64,000 bases of DNA from assembly GCA_947036815.1 (NCBI GenBank), contig CAMQRS010000001.1, positions 1 through 64,000 of the forward strand, written 5' to 3'. Positions 55,196 to 64,000 of this stretch are shown in pieces; the stretch's first letter is position 1; the number at the start of each line of letters is the position of its first letter. Origin of the DNA: an uncultured Erysipelotrichaceae bacterium. GTDB lineage: Bacteria; Bacillota_I; Bacilli_A; Erysipelotrichales; Erysipelotrichaceae. The notes under the pieces are model-generated. The model searched no databases and was not told the DNA's origin. It worked only from the letters and a program-made list of their open reading frames with translations. Position numbers and translations under genes: made by a program.

Positions 55196-56284
55196 TTATT
55201 TAGTGAACGCAAAAGGTTTCCATGATTCAATATAATCCAACAACATTATTTCGTTTTCAGGAATTTTACCAACTACATTTTTTCTTCCATCATTTGGCAT
55301 ATCCATTAAAATAATGTGTAATTCTCCTTTATAGCGTGAATAATTATCATTTATAATTACTACATCACCACGTTTTAATTCTCTTGTATTTTCAGGTGCA
55401 ATACTTTCATTCGCATAAGTAACTCGAGGGAATGTACTTCTTGCCATATAATCACTCATATCACCACGAACATAATGTTCATGTTCAAAAATAACTTTTC
55501 GTTCTCCCTCTTGTAATTCTTTTTCAAAGTCAACTTTAAAAGTAAGTAATCCTGGTATTAAATGAGCTAATGTTTTTAGTTCATCTTCACTTGCATAACA
55601 GTTAGCTACTAATACATCATCTACCATTCCCGTAGCGAATAAATGTCTTGCTTGTACATCCATCGGTAAGTCACGATGCATTTCTAAAGTACATAACCCT
55701 TCATTTACTGGCCAAGGTCCATACGTATTCGATACTTGAGAAGATACGAATGCCGCAATTTTTAAGTTGTGTTTCTTTATATCTGAATTACATGCATCAA
55801 AGTGAGTAAGTCCCAATCCAGTATACCTTTGTGGGTAAAAATTATGACATGTGATAATATTTTCTCTATTTGGATAATGTGACATAATATTATTGATATA
55901 TCCATTTCCAAAACTTGCATTAATTTCAATTTTTAAATTCTCTTTATTACAACTCATCAACGCTTCTTTTAATCCATCAAACCCCTCATCTAAACGGATC
56001 CCATCAACATTCATTTCCTTGAAAAAAGAAAGATTTGAATAACTTGCACCTAAATTTGTGATTACATGAGGTGCTACATCTAAGATGATTTCCATTCCAT
56101 AACTATGTGCATGATTACTTAACGCTGTATAATCTTTTTTGATTTCTTGTTTTGTTTTTCCATCCACACTTAATAAACAAGAAAATATTCTTTTGAAATT
56201 ATATTTTGCCGCTAATGTGATATACTCCATATCTCTCTCTAATGTTGAATGCTCTGGATATATTGAAATTCCTAATCTTCCCAT
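55196..56284 (-). CDS. mupG: MupG family TIM-barrel protein (DUF871, 6-phospho-N-acetylmuramidase-like)
   Basis: 362 residues. An N-terminal TIM barrel (about 1-240, LGISIYPEHSTLERDMEYI) and a C-terminal cyclophilin-like domain (about 245-355) define DUF871. Characterised Bacillus and Staphylococcus members cleave MurNAc-6-phosphate from GlcNAc in cell-wall recycling. The SIS and RpiR genes elsewhere in the window fit amino-sugar metabolism loosely. AAGGAG precedes the ATG. The exact substrate is inferred from family. Confidence 0.85.
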   Translation of the reverse strand: MGRLGISIYPEHSTLERDMEYITLAAKYNFKRIFSCLLSVDGKTKQEIKKDYTALSNHAHSYGMEIILDVAPHVITNLGASYSNLSFFKEMNVDGIRLDEGFDGLKEALMSCNKENLKIEINASFGNGYINNIMSHYPNRENIITCHNFYPQRYTGLGLTHFDACNSDIKKHNLKIAAFVSSQVSNTYGPWPVNEGLCTLEMHRDLPMDVQARHLFATGMVDDVLVANCYASEDELKTLAHLIPGLLTFKVDFEKELQEGERKVIFEHEHYVRGDMSDYMARSTFPRVTYANESIAPENTRELKRGDVVIINDNYSRYKGELHIILMDMPNDGRKNVVGKIPENEIMLLDYIESWKPFAFTK

Positions 56285-56302
56285 TTTTTTCTCCTTATAA
56301 TT

Positions 56303-56470
56303 GCAGTTTACTGCTCTCTTTTCGCTATAACATGTTCCTCTACTCGTTCTAATGTTGCTTTCGCTCTTTTTTTACTTGATCTCTTATACATAAAGTTCAT
56401 TACTTTGTAGTTTAAATTTTTTGCTGCTGATTTTCCAAAGAATCTTTCTTCGTAGACAACATCTAAATCC
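56303..56470 (-). pseudogene. Possible frameshifted downstream part of a small membrane protein gene
   Basis: A frame in the -1 register relative to the 47-residue membrane gene runs on for about 55 codons to a TAA (56303-56305). It encodes a charged helical stretch (VYEERFFGKSAAKNLNY, then KRSSKKRAKATLERVEEHV). It has no start codon or ribosome site of its own before an internal ATG. The simplest reading is that one gene of about 100 residues lost frame in the A-rich stretch near 56475. Sequencing error is possible. Confidence 0.4.
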
Positions 56471-56471
56471 C

Positions 56472-56615
56472 CTATTTCTTTTTAAATATTTTATAAGCTC
56501 CTATTACCGCGATTACCAAACCAATTACCATAAAAGCAACTGGACTAGATGCGTAAGTGCTTAACATAATGATCAAGCATCCTAAGCTGATCATAAACAT
56601 ATACCATTGAATCAT
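56472..56615 (-). CDS. Small membrane protein (47 residues)
   Basis: Starts MIQWYMFMIS and carries two hydrophobic segments (about 5-20 and 25-42), ending AYKIFKKK. GGGGGTGAAGAT lies directly upstream of the ATG, so it is likely translated. It resembles small DUF3188-type proteins only in size and hydrophobicity. It may be the intact N-terminal part of a frameshifted gene. It lies upstream of mupG on the same strand. Confidence 0.6.
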   Translation of the reverse strand: MIQWYMFMISLGCLIIMLSTYASSPVAFMVIGLVIAVIGAYKIFKKK

Positions 56616-56886
56616 ATCTTCACCCCCTGTTTTAAACCTTCACTTTTAAGAGTATTACATATATAAAATTACAATTCAGTTTGTATGATACTCTCATGTA
56701 AAAACAATAATATGCATATTTTACTATTCCTTAACTTTAACACAAAACCTTAGTATATTACCAATTAAATTTAATAAGGTAAGTAGATATCGTAATCTTA
56801 TTTAGCTGTAAAATATAAAAGTTTTATCTCTTTCATTATCTACTTAAATAGCTTCATATAAAGTTGTAAATTATGGATTCAAACAA
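56616..56886. other. Intergenic region with no recognised gene
   Basis: AT-rich, no frame longer than about 25 codons with a ribosome site. It probably carries the promoter of the small membrane protein. I see no RNA gene or repeat. Confidence 0.5.
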
Positions 56887-56888
56887 AG

Positions 56889-56920
56889 AAAAAGAGATTA
56901 ACTGAATGTTAATCTCTTTA
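56889..56920 (-). terminator. Terminator of gpmI
   Basis: Perfect stem AAAGAGATTAAC/GTTAATCTCTTT with a TGAAT loop, next to the gpmI stop. Confidence 0.85.
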
Positions 56921-56923
56921 CTA

Positions 56924-58495
56924 TTATTTAATGATTGCTGCTTCCCAACTTGCATTTGGTTCTACTTCTAATAATTTAGTTACAGTAGCTGCCACGTTTG
57001 CTAATCCGAAGTCACCTTCAGCTATTTCAACGTCTGCTCCATAAATGATGAATGGTACTTTATTCAATGTATGAGAAGTTTTTACTTTATAAGCTTGTCC
57101 TTCTTTTGGTTTGTCGTACATTTCATCAGCATTTCCATGATCTGCTGTTACGATTAATGTTCCATTTACTTTTTTAACAGCATTTAAAATACGTTTTAAT
57201 TGTAAGTCGACTGTTTCAACTCCGATAATAGTAGCTGCATAGTCTCCTGTATGTCCAACCATATCTCCATTTGGATAGTTTGTACGTAAGAAATCATATG
57301 ATCCTGATTCGATTGCTGCAATTAATTGATCAGTAATTTCTGCTGCCTTCATCCAAGGTCTTTGTTCGAATGGAATAACATCACTGTCAATTTGAACGAA
57401 TGTTTCCAATTCTTCAGAGAATTTTTCACTTCTATTTCCATTCCAGAAATAAGTCACATGTCCGAATTTTTGTGTTTCAGAAATTGCATATTGTGAAATT
57501 CCTGCGTTTACTAATGTTTCAGATAATGTGTTTTTAATTTTAGGTGGGAAAGTTAAGAATAACTTAGGAATTTCTAAATCTGAATCGTATTGAAGCATTC
57601 CAGCAAACATAACGTTTGGTGTTCTTACTCTATCAAATTTATCAAAACTCGCACCTTCTTCAAATGCTTTACATATTTCTTGAGCACGATCTCCTCTAAA
57701 GTTAAATAGGATTACGCTATCTCCATCATTGATTGTTCCTACAGGTCCCGCTTCATTTACGATAACGAATGCTGGTAAATCTTGGTCTACTACTCCTAAT
57801 TCTTCTCTATACGTAGTAATTGCTTCCGTAGTAGAAGTGAATGCTCTTGCATCTCCTAATACGTGTGTATTCCAACCTGCTTCAACCATAGACCAGTTTG
57901 CATCATAACGATCCATCGTAATTTTCATACGACCACCACCACTTGCAATACATGCGTTGAAGTCAGCATCATTTAATGCAACTAATTTAGCTTCTAAAGC
58001 ATCTACATATGTTAATGCGCTTGTTGCAGGAACATCACGACCATCTAACATAATGTGTACTCTAACTTCTTTTACTCCATCTACTTTAGCTTGTTCTAAT
58101 AAGGCAAATAAATGATTGATATGAGAATGGATATTTCCATCTGACAACAATCCCATTAAGTGCATTACTGTATTATTTTTTGTATTAGCAACTAAATCTT
58201 TCCATGTTTTATTTTCAAACATAGCTTTTGTTTCAATTGAAACATTTACTAATTTAGCTCCTTGTGCGTATACTTGTCCACAACCTAATGCATTGTGTCC
58301 TACTTCACTATTCCCCATATCTTCATCACTTGGAAGTCCTACAGCGAATCCATGTGCACATATTGCCGTATTTGGGCAAGTACTCGTTAATTCATCTAAT
58401 GTAGGTGTGTACGCATTATAAACTGCATCCCCTAAATGTTTTTCTGTTAATCCAATACCGTCCATTACGACTAGTACTACTGGTTTTTTACTCAT
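56924..58495 (-). CDS. gpmI: 2,3-bisphosphoglycerate-independent phosphoglycerate mutase
   Basis: About 523 residues of the Mn-dependent glycolytic mutase of the alkaline phosphatase superfamily. The N-terminal VLVVMDGIGL, the catalytic Ser in MGNSEVGHNALG, HIMLDGRDVPA, NFRGDRAQEI and the C-terminal VTADHGNADEM are all in place. The ATG at 58495 is eight bases from AGGAGG. In many Firmicutes gpmI belongs to a glycolytic operon; here it stands alone behind the rpoE terminator. Confidence 0.96.
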   Translation of the reverse strand: MSKKPVVLVVMDGIGLTEKHLGDAVYNAYTPTLDELTSTCPNTAICAHGFAVGLPSDEDMGNSEVGHNALGCGQVYAQGAKLVNVSIETKAMFENKTWKDLVANTKNNTVMHLMGLLSDGNIHSHINHLFALLEQAKVDGVKEVRVHIMLDGRDVPATSALTYVDALEAKLVALNDADFNACIASGGGRMKITMDRYDANWSMVEAGWNTHVLGDARAFTSTTEAITTYREELGVVDQDLPAFVIVNEAGPVGTINDGDSVILFNFRGDRAQEICKAFEEGASFDKFDRVRTPNVMFAGMLQYDSDLEIPKLFLTFPPKIKNTLSETLVNAGISQYAISETQKFGHVTYFWNGNRSEKFSEELETFVQIDSDVIPFEQRPWMKAAEITDQLIAAIESGSYDFLRTNYPNGDMVGHTGDYAATIIGVETVDLQLKRILNAVKKVNGTLIVTADHGNADEMYDKPKEGQAYKVKTSHTLNKVPFIIYGADVEIAEGDFGLANVAATVTKLLEVEPNASWEAAIIK

Positions 58496-58583
58496 CACTA
58501 ATTCCTCCTGGTTTTACCTATATAATATACCATAATTTTTATTTAATATCACTCAAATAGACATATTATTCTAGGTTTCACAT

Positions 58584-58620
58584 CAAAAAAAACACCTCGT
58601 AAATAATACGAGATGTCTTT
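58584..58620 (-). terminator. Terminator of the argS-rpoE operon
   Basis: Stem AAAGACATCTCGTA with ACACCTCGTA complement and a run of eight T on the minus strand, next to the rpoE stop. Confidence 0.8.
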
Positions 58621-58621
58621 A

Positions 58622-58921
58622 CTATTCTTTTTCTACTACGTGAATTTCCTCTACGTCTTCGTCTTCTACCATAATTGCATCTGTATCAACTACAAATTCT
58701 GCAAATTTACGACGACTACGCAAATCCCATTTATTGTCTTTTAGGATCATAAATCGATCATCTAATGACATATCTGTATAAAAGTCTGCAATTAAATCAT
58801 CTGCTTGAGATTGTGTTAACCCTTTAATTTGAGTTACTTCTTCCCAAAGTTTTGGAAATGCTATTTCCTTTTTTTTCTTTTGCATTAAATCAAATGCAAT
58901 ATCTACCATAGGTTGTTTCAT
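58622..58921 (-). CDS. rpoE: RNA polymerase delta subunit
   Basis: 99 residues. The N-terminal HARE-HTH domain (about 1-75) shows DIAFDLMQKKKKEIAFPKLWEEV and DMSLDDRFMILKDNKWDLRSR. The acidic tail is only about 25 residues, versus roughly 80 in Bacillus, so the part that displaces nucleic acid is much reduced. Delta is confined to Firmicutes and speeds polymerase recycling. It lies 20 bases downstream of argS. Confidence 0.88.
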   Translation of the reverse strand: MKQPMVDIAFDLMQKKKKEIAFPKLWEEVTQIKGLTQSQADDLIADFYTDMSLDDRFMILKDNKWDLRSRRKFAEFVVDTDAIMVEDEDVEEIHVVEKE

Positions 58922-58941
58922 CTTATATCCTCCTAGATAAA

Positions 58942-60579
58942 CTACATCTTTTCAATAGCTTCTACACCAATTAATTCTAAAGCATTATTAAGTGTGATTT
59001 TACACGCCTTCAACAGGTCTAATCTTTGCGCACTTAACGCTTCATTTTCTTTATCATTAACTTTACATGCTCCGTAGAAACTATGAAATAAAGATGCTAA
59101 TTTTTGTATATAATTACATACTTTATGCGGCGCTCTTTGTAACGCTGCATCACTGACTACACTAGGAAACTCATTAATATATTTCATTAATTGAATCTCT
59201 TTGTCATGTGTTAATAAATCATAATTTTCAACGCTTGTAGTAAATTCAATATTTCTTAAGATGGAACACATTCTAGCATATGCATATTGTGCATAAAAAA
59301 CGGGGTTATCATTACTTTGTTTTCTTGCTAATCCTAAGTCAAAATCAAAGTGTGTATCTACTGCACGATTTACAAAGAAATAACGTACTGCATCAACACT
59401 TGTTTCTTCACATAAGTCTCTTAAGGTAACTGCATTACCTAAACGTTTACTCATTTTAACTTCTACACCATCTTCTACAAGTCTTACCATTTGAATGATA
59501 TCAACTTCTAATGTATCAGCATCTCTACCTAATGCTTGTATACTTGCTTTTAATCTTGGAATATATCCATGATGATCAGCTCCAAAAAAATCCACCAACT
59601 TATCGTATCCTCTATCTAACTTATTAATATGATATGCGATATCTGGTACTAAATATGTATATGAACCATCACTTTTTTTAAGTACACGGTCTTTGTCATC
59701 TCCATAATCTGTTGTTTTAAACCATAAAGCTCCTTCGTGTTCGTACACCTTACCGGCTTTGTCTAACACTTCGACAGCTTCTTCTACTTTGTGTGCATCA
59801 CGAATTGCTTGCTCACTAGTCCATACATCAAATTCAACTTTAAAGAAAGATAAATCATTTTTTAATTTAGCTAACTCTCTTTTAATTCCTTCTTGTTTAA
59901 ATAATGCTTCATCATAGTTATTTACATAAGTATCACCATAAATTGCAGCCATATCTTTTGCCATTCCCATAACATCGTCTCCGAAATATCCATCTACTGG
60001 CATTTCAACAACAACATCAAAGTTTGAACAATATCTTGAGTATAATGATAATGCTAAATTCACAATTTGGTTTCCGGCATCATTCACATAAAACTCTCTA
60101 GTTACATCATATCCGCTTGCTTTTAAGATACGTGAAACACTATCTCCCCAAGCTGCTCCACGAGCATGTCCTAAATGTAAATCCCCTGTTGGATTTGCAC
60201 TTACGTACTCACAGTTTATTTTAAGTCCATTTCCTGTATTGTTTTGTCCATATGTAGTCTCATTATTTAATACTGTTTTAATAATATTAGACAATGATGC
60301 TTTAAGCATTGTAAAGTTAATAAATCCTGGTCCTGCAATACTTGCTGCCTCTAGATCACTTGCTTCAAAATCAATGTTATCAATGATTAATTGTGCTACT
60401 TCACGAGGATTCTTTTGCACACGTTTTGTTAAACGCATTGCTGTGTTTGTTGCATAATCTCCATGACTTGTGTCCTTAGGAATTTCAATTACCACTTCAC
60501 TTAGTGTAATATCTATATCAAAAGCAACCTTAACTGCATTCTTAATTCCTTCTTTTAATTTATTTTCAATTGTATTCAT
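58942..60579 (-). CDS. argS: Arginyl-tRNA synthetase
   Basis: 545 residues. HIGH motif as HLGH in SANPTGDLHLGHARGAAWGD (about 130-149), a KMSKS-like KMSKRLGN (about 375), and an N-terminal additional domain typical of ArgRS (residues 1-90). The C-terminal anticodon-binding DALR domain is complete. It overlaps DUF1934 by 14 bases and is followed by rpoE, the DUF1934-argS-rpoE order also found in Bacillus. Confidence 0.96.
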   Translation of the reverse strand: MNTIENKLKEGIKNAVKVAFDIDITLSEVVIEIPKDTSHGDYATNTAMRLTKRVQKNPREVAQLIIDNIDFEASDLEAASIAGPGFINFTMLKASLSNIIKTVLNNETTYGQNNTGNGLKINCEYVSANPTGDLHLGHARGAAWGDSVSRILKASGYDVTREFYVNDAGNQIVNLALSLYSRYCSNFDVVVEMPVDGYFGDDVMGMAKDMAAIYGDTYVNNYDEALFKQEGIKRELAKLKNDLSFFKVEFDVWTSEQAIRDAHKVEEAVEVLDKAGKVYEHEGALWFKTTDYGDDKDRVLKKSDGSYTYLVPDIAYHINKLDRGYDKLVDFFGADHHGYIPRLKASIQALGRDADTLEVDIIQMVRLVEDGVEVKMSKRLGNAVTLRDLCEETSVDAVRYFFVNRAVDTHFDFDLGLARKQSNDNPVFYAQYAYARMCSILRNIEFTTSVENYDLLTHDKEIQLMKYINEFPSVVSDAALQRAPHKVCNYIQKLASLFHSFYGACKVNDKENEALSAQRLDLLKACKITLNNALELIGVEAIEKM

Positions 60580-60970
60580 AACTGCCCTCCAGTATTTCTA
60601 GTTCAATAATAAATCCATCTTTACTATCATCTTCACTATCACTTTCTATATCGTATTCAACCCGAATATGATTATCTATATATTCATATGCTATGGTTTT
60701 CACTTCTACTTCAAATACACCAAATTCACTTTTTATTTTATTCATGGTTTGTTGTTGTGGTTTTAAGATTAGTTCTGAACTAACTTCACCAAAGCGATGT
60801 ATTTCCATATAAGTTGAAAAGCAATAAAACACTATTTTTGCATTCTCTTCATCTATAAAGCTGACTCTAGTGTAATCACTATATTCATCTATATCTGCTT
60901 CTCCATGATACATCACTAATGATTCTAGTGAATATCTATGCGTATGTTTTACCAATATCTCTTTTTTCAT
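60566..60970 (-). CDS. DUF1934 family protein (YwiB-like)
   Basis: A 134-residue beta-barrel-type protein of the YwiB/DUF1934 family. It is recognised by its size, by SEDDSKDGFIIELEI near the end, and mainly by its position directly before argS as in Bacillus. It overlaps argS by 14 bases. Function unknown. Confidence 0.8.
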   Translation of the reverse strand: MKKEILVKHTHRYSLESLVMYHGEADIDEYSDYTRVSFIDEENAKIVFYCFSTYMEIHRFGEVSSELILKPQQQTMNKIKSEFGVFEVEVKTIAYEYIDNHIRVEYDIESDSEDDSKDGFIIELEILEGSYEYN

Positions 60971-61125
60971 CGTTTATCTCTTTTTCTTGTGTATTATAGC
61001 ACAGTGAATAATAGTTGCAATACAATTTCTGAAAAAAAATAAAAGTTCATGAAATTTTCACACGCTATCGTAACTCTTTTGTTTACATTTTCATTTGTTA
61101 TCCATAATAATGAAGAGGTGTAAGA

Positions 61126-62958
61126 ATGAAAAAAATATTGAAATTTGGAGTTTATATTATCATTACTTGTATTACCTGTTTTGTATTGTTATTAATATAT
61201 GCCATATTGACTCCGATTCCTTTAACAAATGAACAAATTATCATTTATGATAAAGACAATGAGGTTATCTACCAAAGTAAACAGTCCCTTATTGTGAATA
61301 TAGAAGAAGTGGATCCCTTTATCATTGATAGTCTAATTCAAGTAGAAGATAAAAACTTTAATAGACATCTTGGATTTGATCCATTACGAATTGGAAAAGC
61401 GCTGTTAGTGAACCTTACACAATCTGATATCATTCAAGGGGGAAGTACAATCACCCAACAATATGCAAAGAATATCTTTCTTACGAATGAACAAACGATT
61501 ACTCGTAAAGTGAAAGAATTCATTTATTCGATTCAATTGGAAATGCATTATACAAAAGATGAAATTTTAGAGGGTTATTTAAATTCAATGTATTATGGGC
61601 ACGGTATCTACGGATTTAGTAATGCATCTTTATTTTATTTTGATACTCCAATAAATGATTTAAGTGTGGATCAAATTGCATTATTAATTGGTATTCCTAA
61701 TGGACCAAGTATATATTCCCCTTATATTGATATTGATAATGCCTATGCTAAACGTAATCAGATTTTATCTATTATGTATGCATCAAACTTAATCAATGAG
61801 GTTGAATATGACGAAGCTATCAATAAAGAGATTGTGGTAAATTCTGAGCAGTATGATGAACATGCGAATACAAATTATTATATAGATGCTGTCTTAGCAC
61901 AAGCGAAGAGTATGAATTACAGTGGAGAAGTATTAAAAATACACACTTACTTTGATTCCTTCGCTCAAGATAGCTTAAATGATGCTATCTACGAACAAAA
62001 CACTGATGAACTACTACAGAGTAGCGGTGTAATAATGACGCCTTATACAGGAGATATAGTCGCCCTACAAGGTGGGAACGACTATACCCTTAGTCCCTAT
62101 AATCGAGCTATCTTCTCAGAACGACAAATTGCAAGTACCATTAAGCCATTAATTTACTATTTGGCATTGGTTGAAGGATTTACTCCATCGACTACATTTA
62201 AAAGTAGTGATACTACATTTACCCTAGATAATAATACGACATATCATCCTGAAAACTTCAATAAGGTATATCCAAACAAACAAATATCTATGATACAAGC
62301 AATTGCTGCCTCAGATAATATATATGCAGTGAAGTCCTTGTTGTATTTAGGAGTAGAATCATTAAACAATGCTTTATTAGACTTTGGAATAGATAGTGAA
62401 AACAATCCATCCTTAGCGCTTGGTTGTGTAAACACCAATATCGTTAAACTTGCCGAAATATATAATACGTTTGCTGGTGAGGGCATTCACAATGAACCTA
62501 GTTTTATTAGTAAGATAGAAAATGAGGAAGACATTCTTTATGAGCGAGAACTGAATAATACACAGTTATTAAACCGTGATGAAACTTTAATTATTAATCA
62601 ATTATTGACTGCTCCTTTTGATAATAATTGTAATGACACTTCGTTTATCACGATGTATGCGAATATTCCAGAGTTCAAAGTTGGGGCAAAATCAGGGACG
62701 AGTGATTGGGATACTTGGTGTGTTGGATTTAATCCAAATTATACGATTGGTATTTGGAACGGGTATGATGACAATACTGCTATGGATCCAGACAACTTTG
62801 AGGTTAGTAAAGCAATTTGGAAAATGACCTTTGAATCATTGATGGAAGGAAAAGAAGAGGTTTGGTATACTCCTAGCAATCAAATAAAGGAACAAATGGT
62901 AGATCCGATTACTGGTGAACCTGCCAATAGTGGAAGTACCTATTGGTATTTAAAATAA
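61126..62958 (+). CDS. Penicillin-binding protein, class A (PBP1a-type transglycosylase/transpeptidase)
   Basis: 610 residues. One membrane anchor (about 7-30). A GT51 glycosyltransferase domain has catalytic Glu74 in VEDKNFNRH and GGSTITQQYAKN. The transpeptidase domain (about 275-580) has the SxxK active site STIK in ASTIKPLIYY, SDN in AASDNIYAVK, and the KTG box as KSGT. GAGGTG precedes the start. It builds and cross-links peptidoglycan. Shorter than Bacillus PBP1 and lacking long C-terminal extensions. Confidence 0.93.
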   Translation: MKKILKFGVYIIITCITCFVLLLIYAILTPIPLTNEQIIIYDKDNEVIYQSKQSLIVNIEEVDPFIIDSLIQVEDKNFNRHLGFDPLRIGKALLVNLTQSDIIQGGSTITQQYAKNIFLTNEQTITRKVKEFIYSIQLEMHYTKDEILEGYLNSMYYGHGIYGFSNASLFYFDTPINDLSVDQIALLIGIPNGPSIYSPYIDIDNAYAKRNQILSIMYASNLINEVEYDEAINKEIVVNSEQYDEHANTNYYIDAVLAQAKSMNYSGEVLKIHTYFDSFAQDSLNDAIYEQNTDELLQSSGVIMTPYTGDIVALQGGNDYTLSPYNRAIFSERQIASTIKPLIYYLALVEGFTPSTTFKSSDTTFTLDNNTTYHPENFNKVYPNKQISMIQAIAASDNIYAVKSLLYLGVESLNNALLDFGIDSENNPSLALGCVNTNIVKLAEIYNTFAGEGIHNEPSFISKIENEEDILYERELNNTQLLNRDETLIINQLLTAPFDNNCNDTSFITMYANIPEFKVGAKSGTSDWDTWCVGFNPNYTIGIWNGYDDNTAMDPDNFEVSKAIWKMTFESLMEGKEEVWYTPSNQIKEQMVDPITGEPANSGSTYWYLK

Positions 62959-62991
62959 TCTATGATAAAATACCCTAATTGAGGTAAATTT

Positions 62992-63849
62992 ATGAACAAA
63001 GCAACACTAGCATTACTATCTACAGCTATTATATGGGCAACGGGATTCATCGCTGTCGATACAGCAATTCACGCAGGATGGCAAGCATTCCCTTTACTTG
63101 CCTGTAGAGGTATTATCGGTGGAGGGGCTCTATTACTGTTTTCGCACAAGAAAAAGTGGTGGAATAATAAGACTACATTAAAGTTAGGTATCATTAACGG
63201 ATTTGTCTTTTTTATTGCATTTGCATTCCAAACCGTGGGACAAACGATGTCTAGTGTACCAAACACTGCTTTTCTTAGTTCATTAAATGTAGTATTCGTT
63301 CCCTTTATTTCATATTTCTTCTTACGTAGACATATTGAAAAAAAAGTATACCTTGCTACAGCACTAGCATTGATTGGAAGTGCTGTATTATCATTTAGTG
63401 AGGGTATTAATTTTCATTTAGGAGATTTCTACTTATTCATCTGTGCCATCTTTTTCGCACTACAAATTATATATAATGAAAAATGTGGTGCTCACAATGA
63501 CCCATTAAGTATTGCTACTATCCAACTCTTTACGATGGGTGTTTGTGGATTGATTCTAATGCTCTTAAGTGGACAAACTACATTTCCAACTCAAGCATAT
63601 TCAAGTGTTCTCTACTTAGCAGTAGGAAGTAGTGCTCTTGCTTCTGTATGTCAATTGTATGGACAACGTCTAGTGGAACCAAGTAAGGCAAGTTTGATTC
63701 TCTCGTTAGAATCTATACTAGCAACCATCTTAAGTATTATTCTTCTAGGACAACCTATCTCAAGTGCTATCCTTATTGGAGGAACACTCTTATTTGGAGC
63801 TGTATTAATTGTGGAAGTAAAATTCAAAAAAAAAGATAAGCAAATTTAA
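62992..63849 (+). CDS. EamA/DMT superfamily transporter
   Basis: 285 residues with ten membrane segments in two EamA halves. The first half starts LALLSTAIIWATGFIAVDTAI and the second half GDFYLFICAIFFALQIIYNEK. Family members export amino acids, metabolites or drugs. GAGGTAA precedes the ATG. Separated by 33 bases from the PBP gene. Substrate unknown. Confidence 0.9.
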   Translation: MNKATLALLSTAIIWATGFIAVDTAIHAGWQAFPLLACRGIIGGGALLLFSHKKKWWNNKTTLKLGIINGFVFFIAFAFQTVGQTMSSVPNTAFLSSLNVVFVPFISYFFLRRHIEKKVYLATALALIGSAVLSFSEGINFHLGDFYLFICAIFFALQIIYNEKCGAHNDPLSIATIQLFTMGVCGLILMLLSGQTTFPTQAYSSVLYLAVGSSALASVCQLYGQRLVEPSKASLILSLESILATILSIILLGQPISSAILIGGTLLFGAVLIVEVKFKKKDKQI

Positions 63850-63866
63850 TTGCCTATCTTTTTTTT
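63831..63866. terminator. Terminator between EamA and darA-like genes
   Basis: Stem AAAGATA-GCAA/TTGC-TATCTTT with a T-run, overlapping the end of the convergent genes. Confidence 0.75.
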
Positions 63867-64000
63867 ATAGTTTTACAAATTGTTCTACATCAATAACGAA
63901 AATTGTTGCTCCTCCAACTTGCACTTCTACTGGAAAAGATGCAAATCTTCCGATATCATAAGATGCTGTAGATGGTACTACTTCGGTGCGTTTTCTACTA
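63865..64000 (-). CDS. darA: Cyclic di-AMP receptor, DarA/PstA-like (3' end only)
   Basis: The last 44 residues of a protein running off the window. The segment FPVEVQVGGATIFVIDVEQF closely matches the conserved C-terminus of DarA/PstA (YaaQ), a PII-like c-di-AMP receptor, which reads FPVEVEVGGATVFVLPVEQF in Bacillus-type proteins. In Bacillus darA lies between tmk and holB; here it is elsewhere. The N-terminal three fifths cannot be seen. Confidence 0.78.
   Translation of the reverse strand, partial: SRKRTEVVPSTASYDIGRFASFPVEVQVGGATIFVIDVEQFVKL

Noticed and set aside
1-64000. CRISPR arrays, insertion sequences, prophage, tRNA or rRNA genes
   Set aside because: No regularly spaced repeats, transposase or integrase frames, tRNA cloverleaf or rRNA sequence were seen in the intergenic regions.

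Overview
The window is an AT-rich chromosomal segment from a low-GC Gram-positive bacterium (Bacillota). RNA polymerase delta, RicT, a tmk-holB-ricT-rsmI block, ispF-gltX, DUF1934-argS-rpoE, strong GGAGG ribosome sites and U-tract terminators all point that way. Anaerobic ribonucleotide reductase, a flavodiiron protein and many MATE/ABC exporters suggest an anaerobic, host-associated lifestyle. Erysipelotrichia or a relative is a plausible guess, but no marker here proves it. I saw no tRNA, rRNA, insertion sequence, prophage or CRISPR array.

Layout. 0-9 kb: MarR regulator, SIS sugar-phosphate protein, HD phosphohydrolase, DUF2974 hydrolase, Gfo/Idh oxidoreductase with AsnA, a MarR-controlled MATE pump and a glycerol dehydrogenase with a probable CcpA site. 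9-17 kb: aminotransferase and PheA, then an ABC-2 exporter divergent from a two-component system. 17-22 kb: MgtE behind an unusual leader, NrdDG, an HxlR regulator and a YitT membrane protein. 22.9-24.4 kb: a TPR-type regulator followed by a small exported peptide gene, which looks like a cell-cell signalling cassette. 24.6-28 kb: rsmI-ricT-holB-tmk, then an RpiR regulator divergent from a second SIS protein. 29-34 kb: MATE pump, a DUF4037/DUF4125 pair and a HAD phosphatase. 34-38 kb: gltX, ispF and small membrane proteins. 38-45 kb: flavodiiron protein, TspO, a flavoprotein behind a purine-riboswitch-like leader, and an FtsX-type ABC system. 45-52 kb: copper ATPase, a cell-wall surface protein, a YrvL-like protein and an amino-acid transporter. 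53-64 kb: murI, AEC transporter, msrA, MupG, gpmI, rpoE, argS, DUF1934, PBP1a, an EamA transporter and the 3' end of a DarA-like c-di-AMP receptor.

The most interesting signals are: (1) the regulator/peptide cassette at 22930-24406; (2) a divergent purine-riboswitch aptamer overlapping a terminator upstream of an uncharacterised flavoprotein (41771-41913); (3) a 24-codon leader with two mutually exclusive hairpins controlling access to the mgtE ribosome site (18264-18352). All three are inferences from sequence and need experimental or comparative support.
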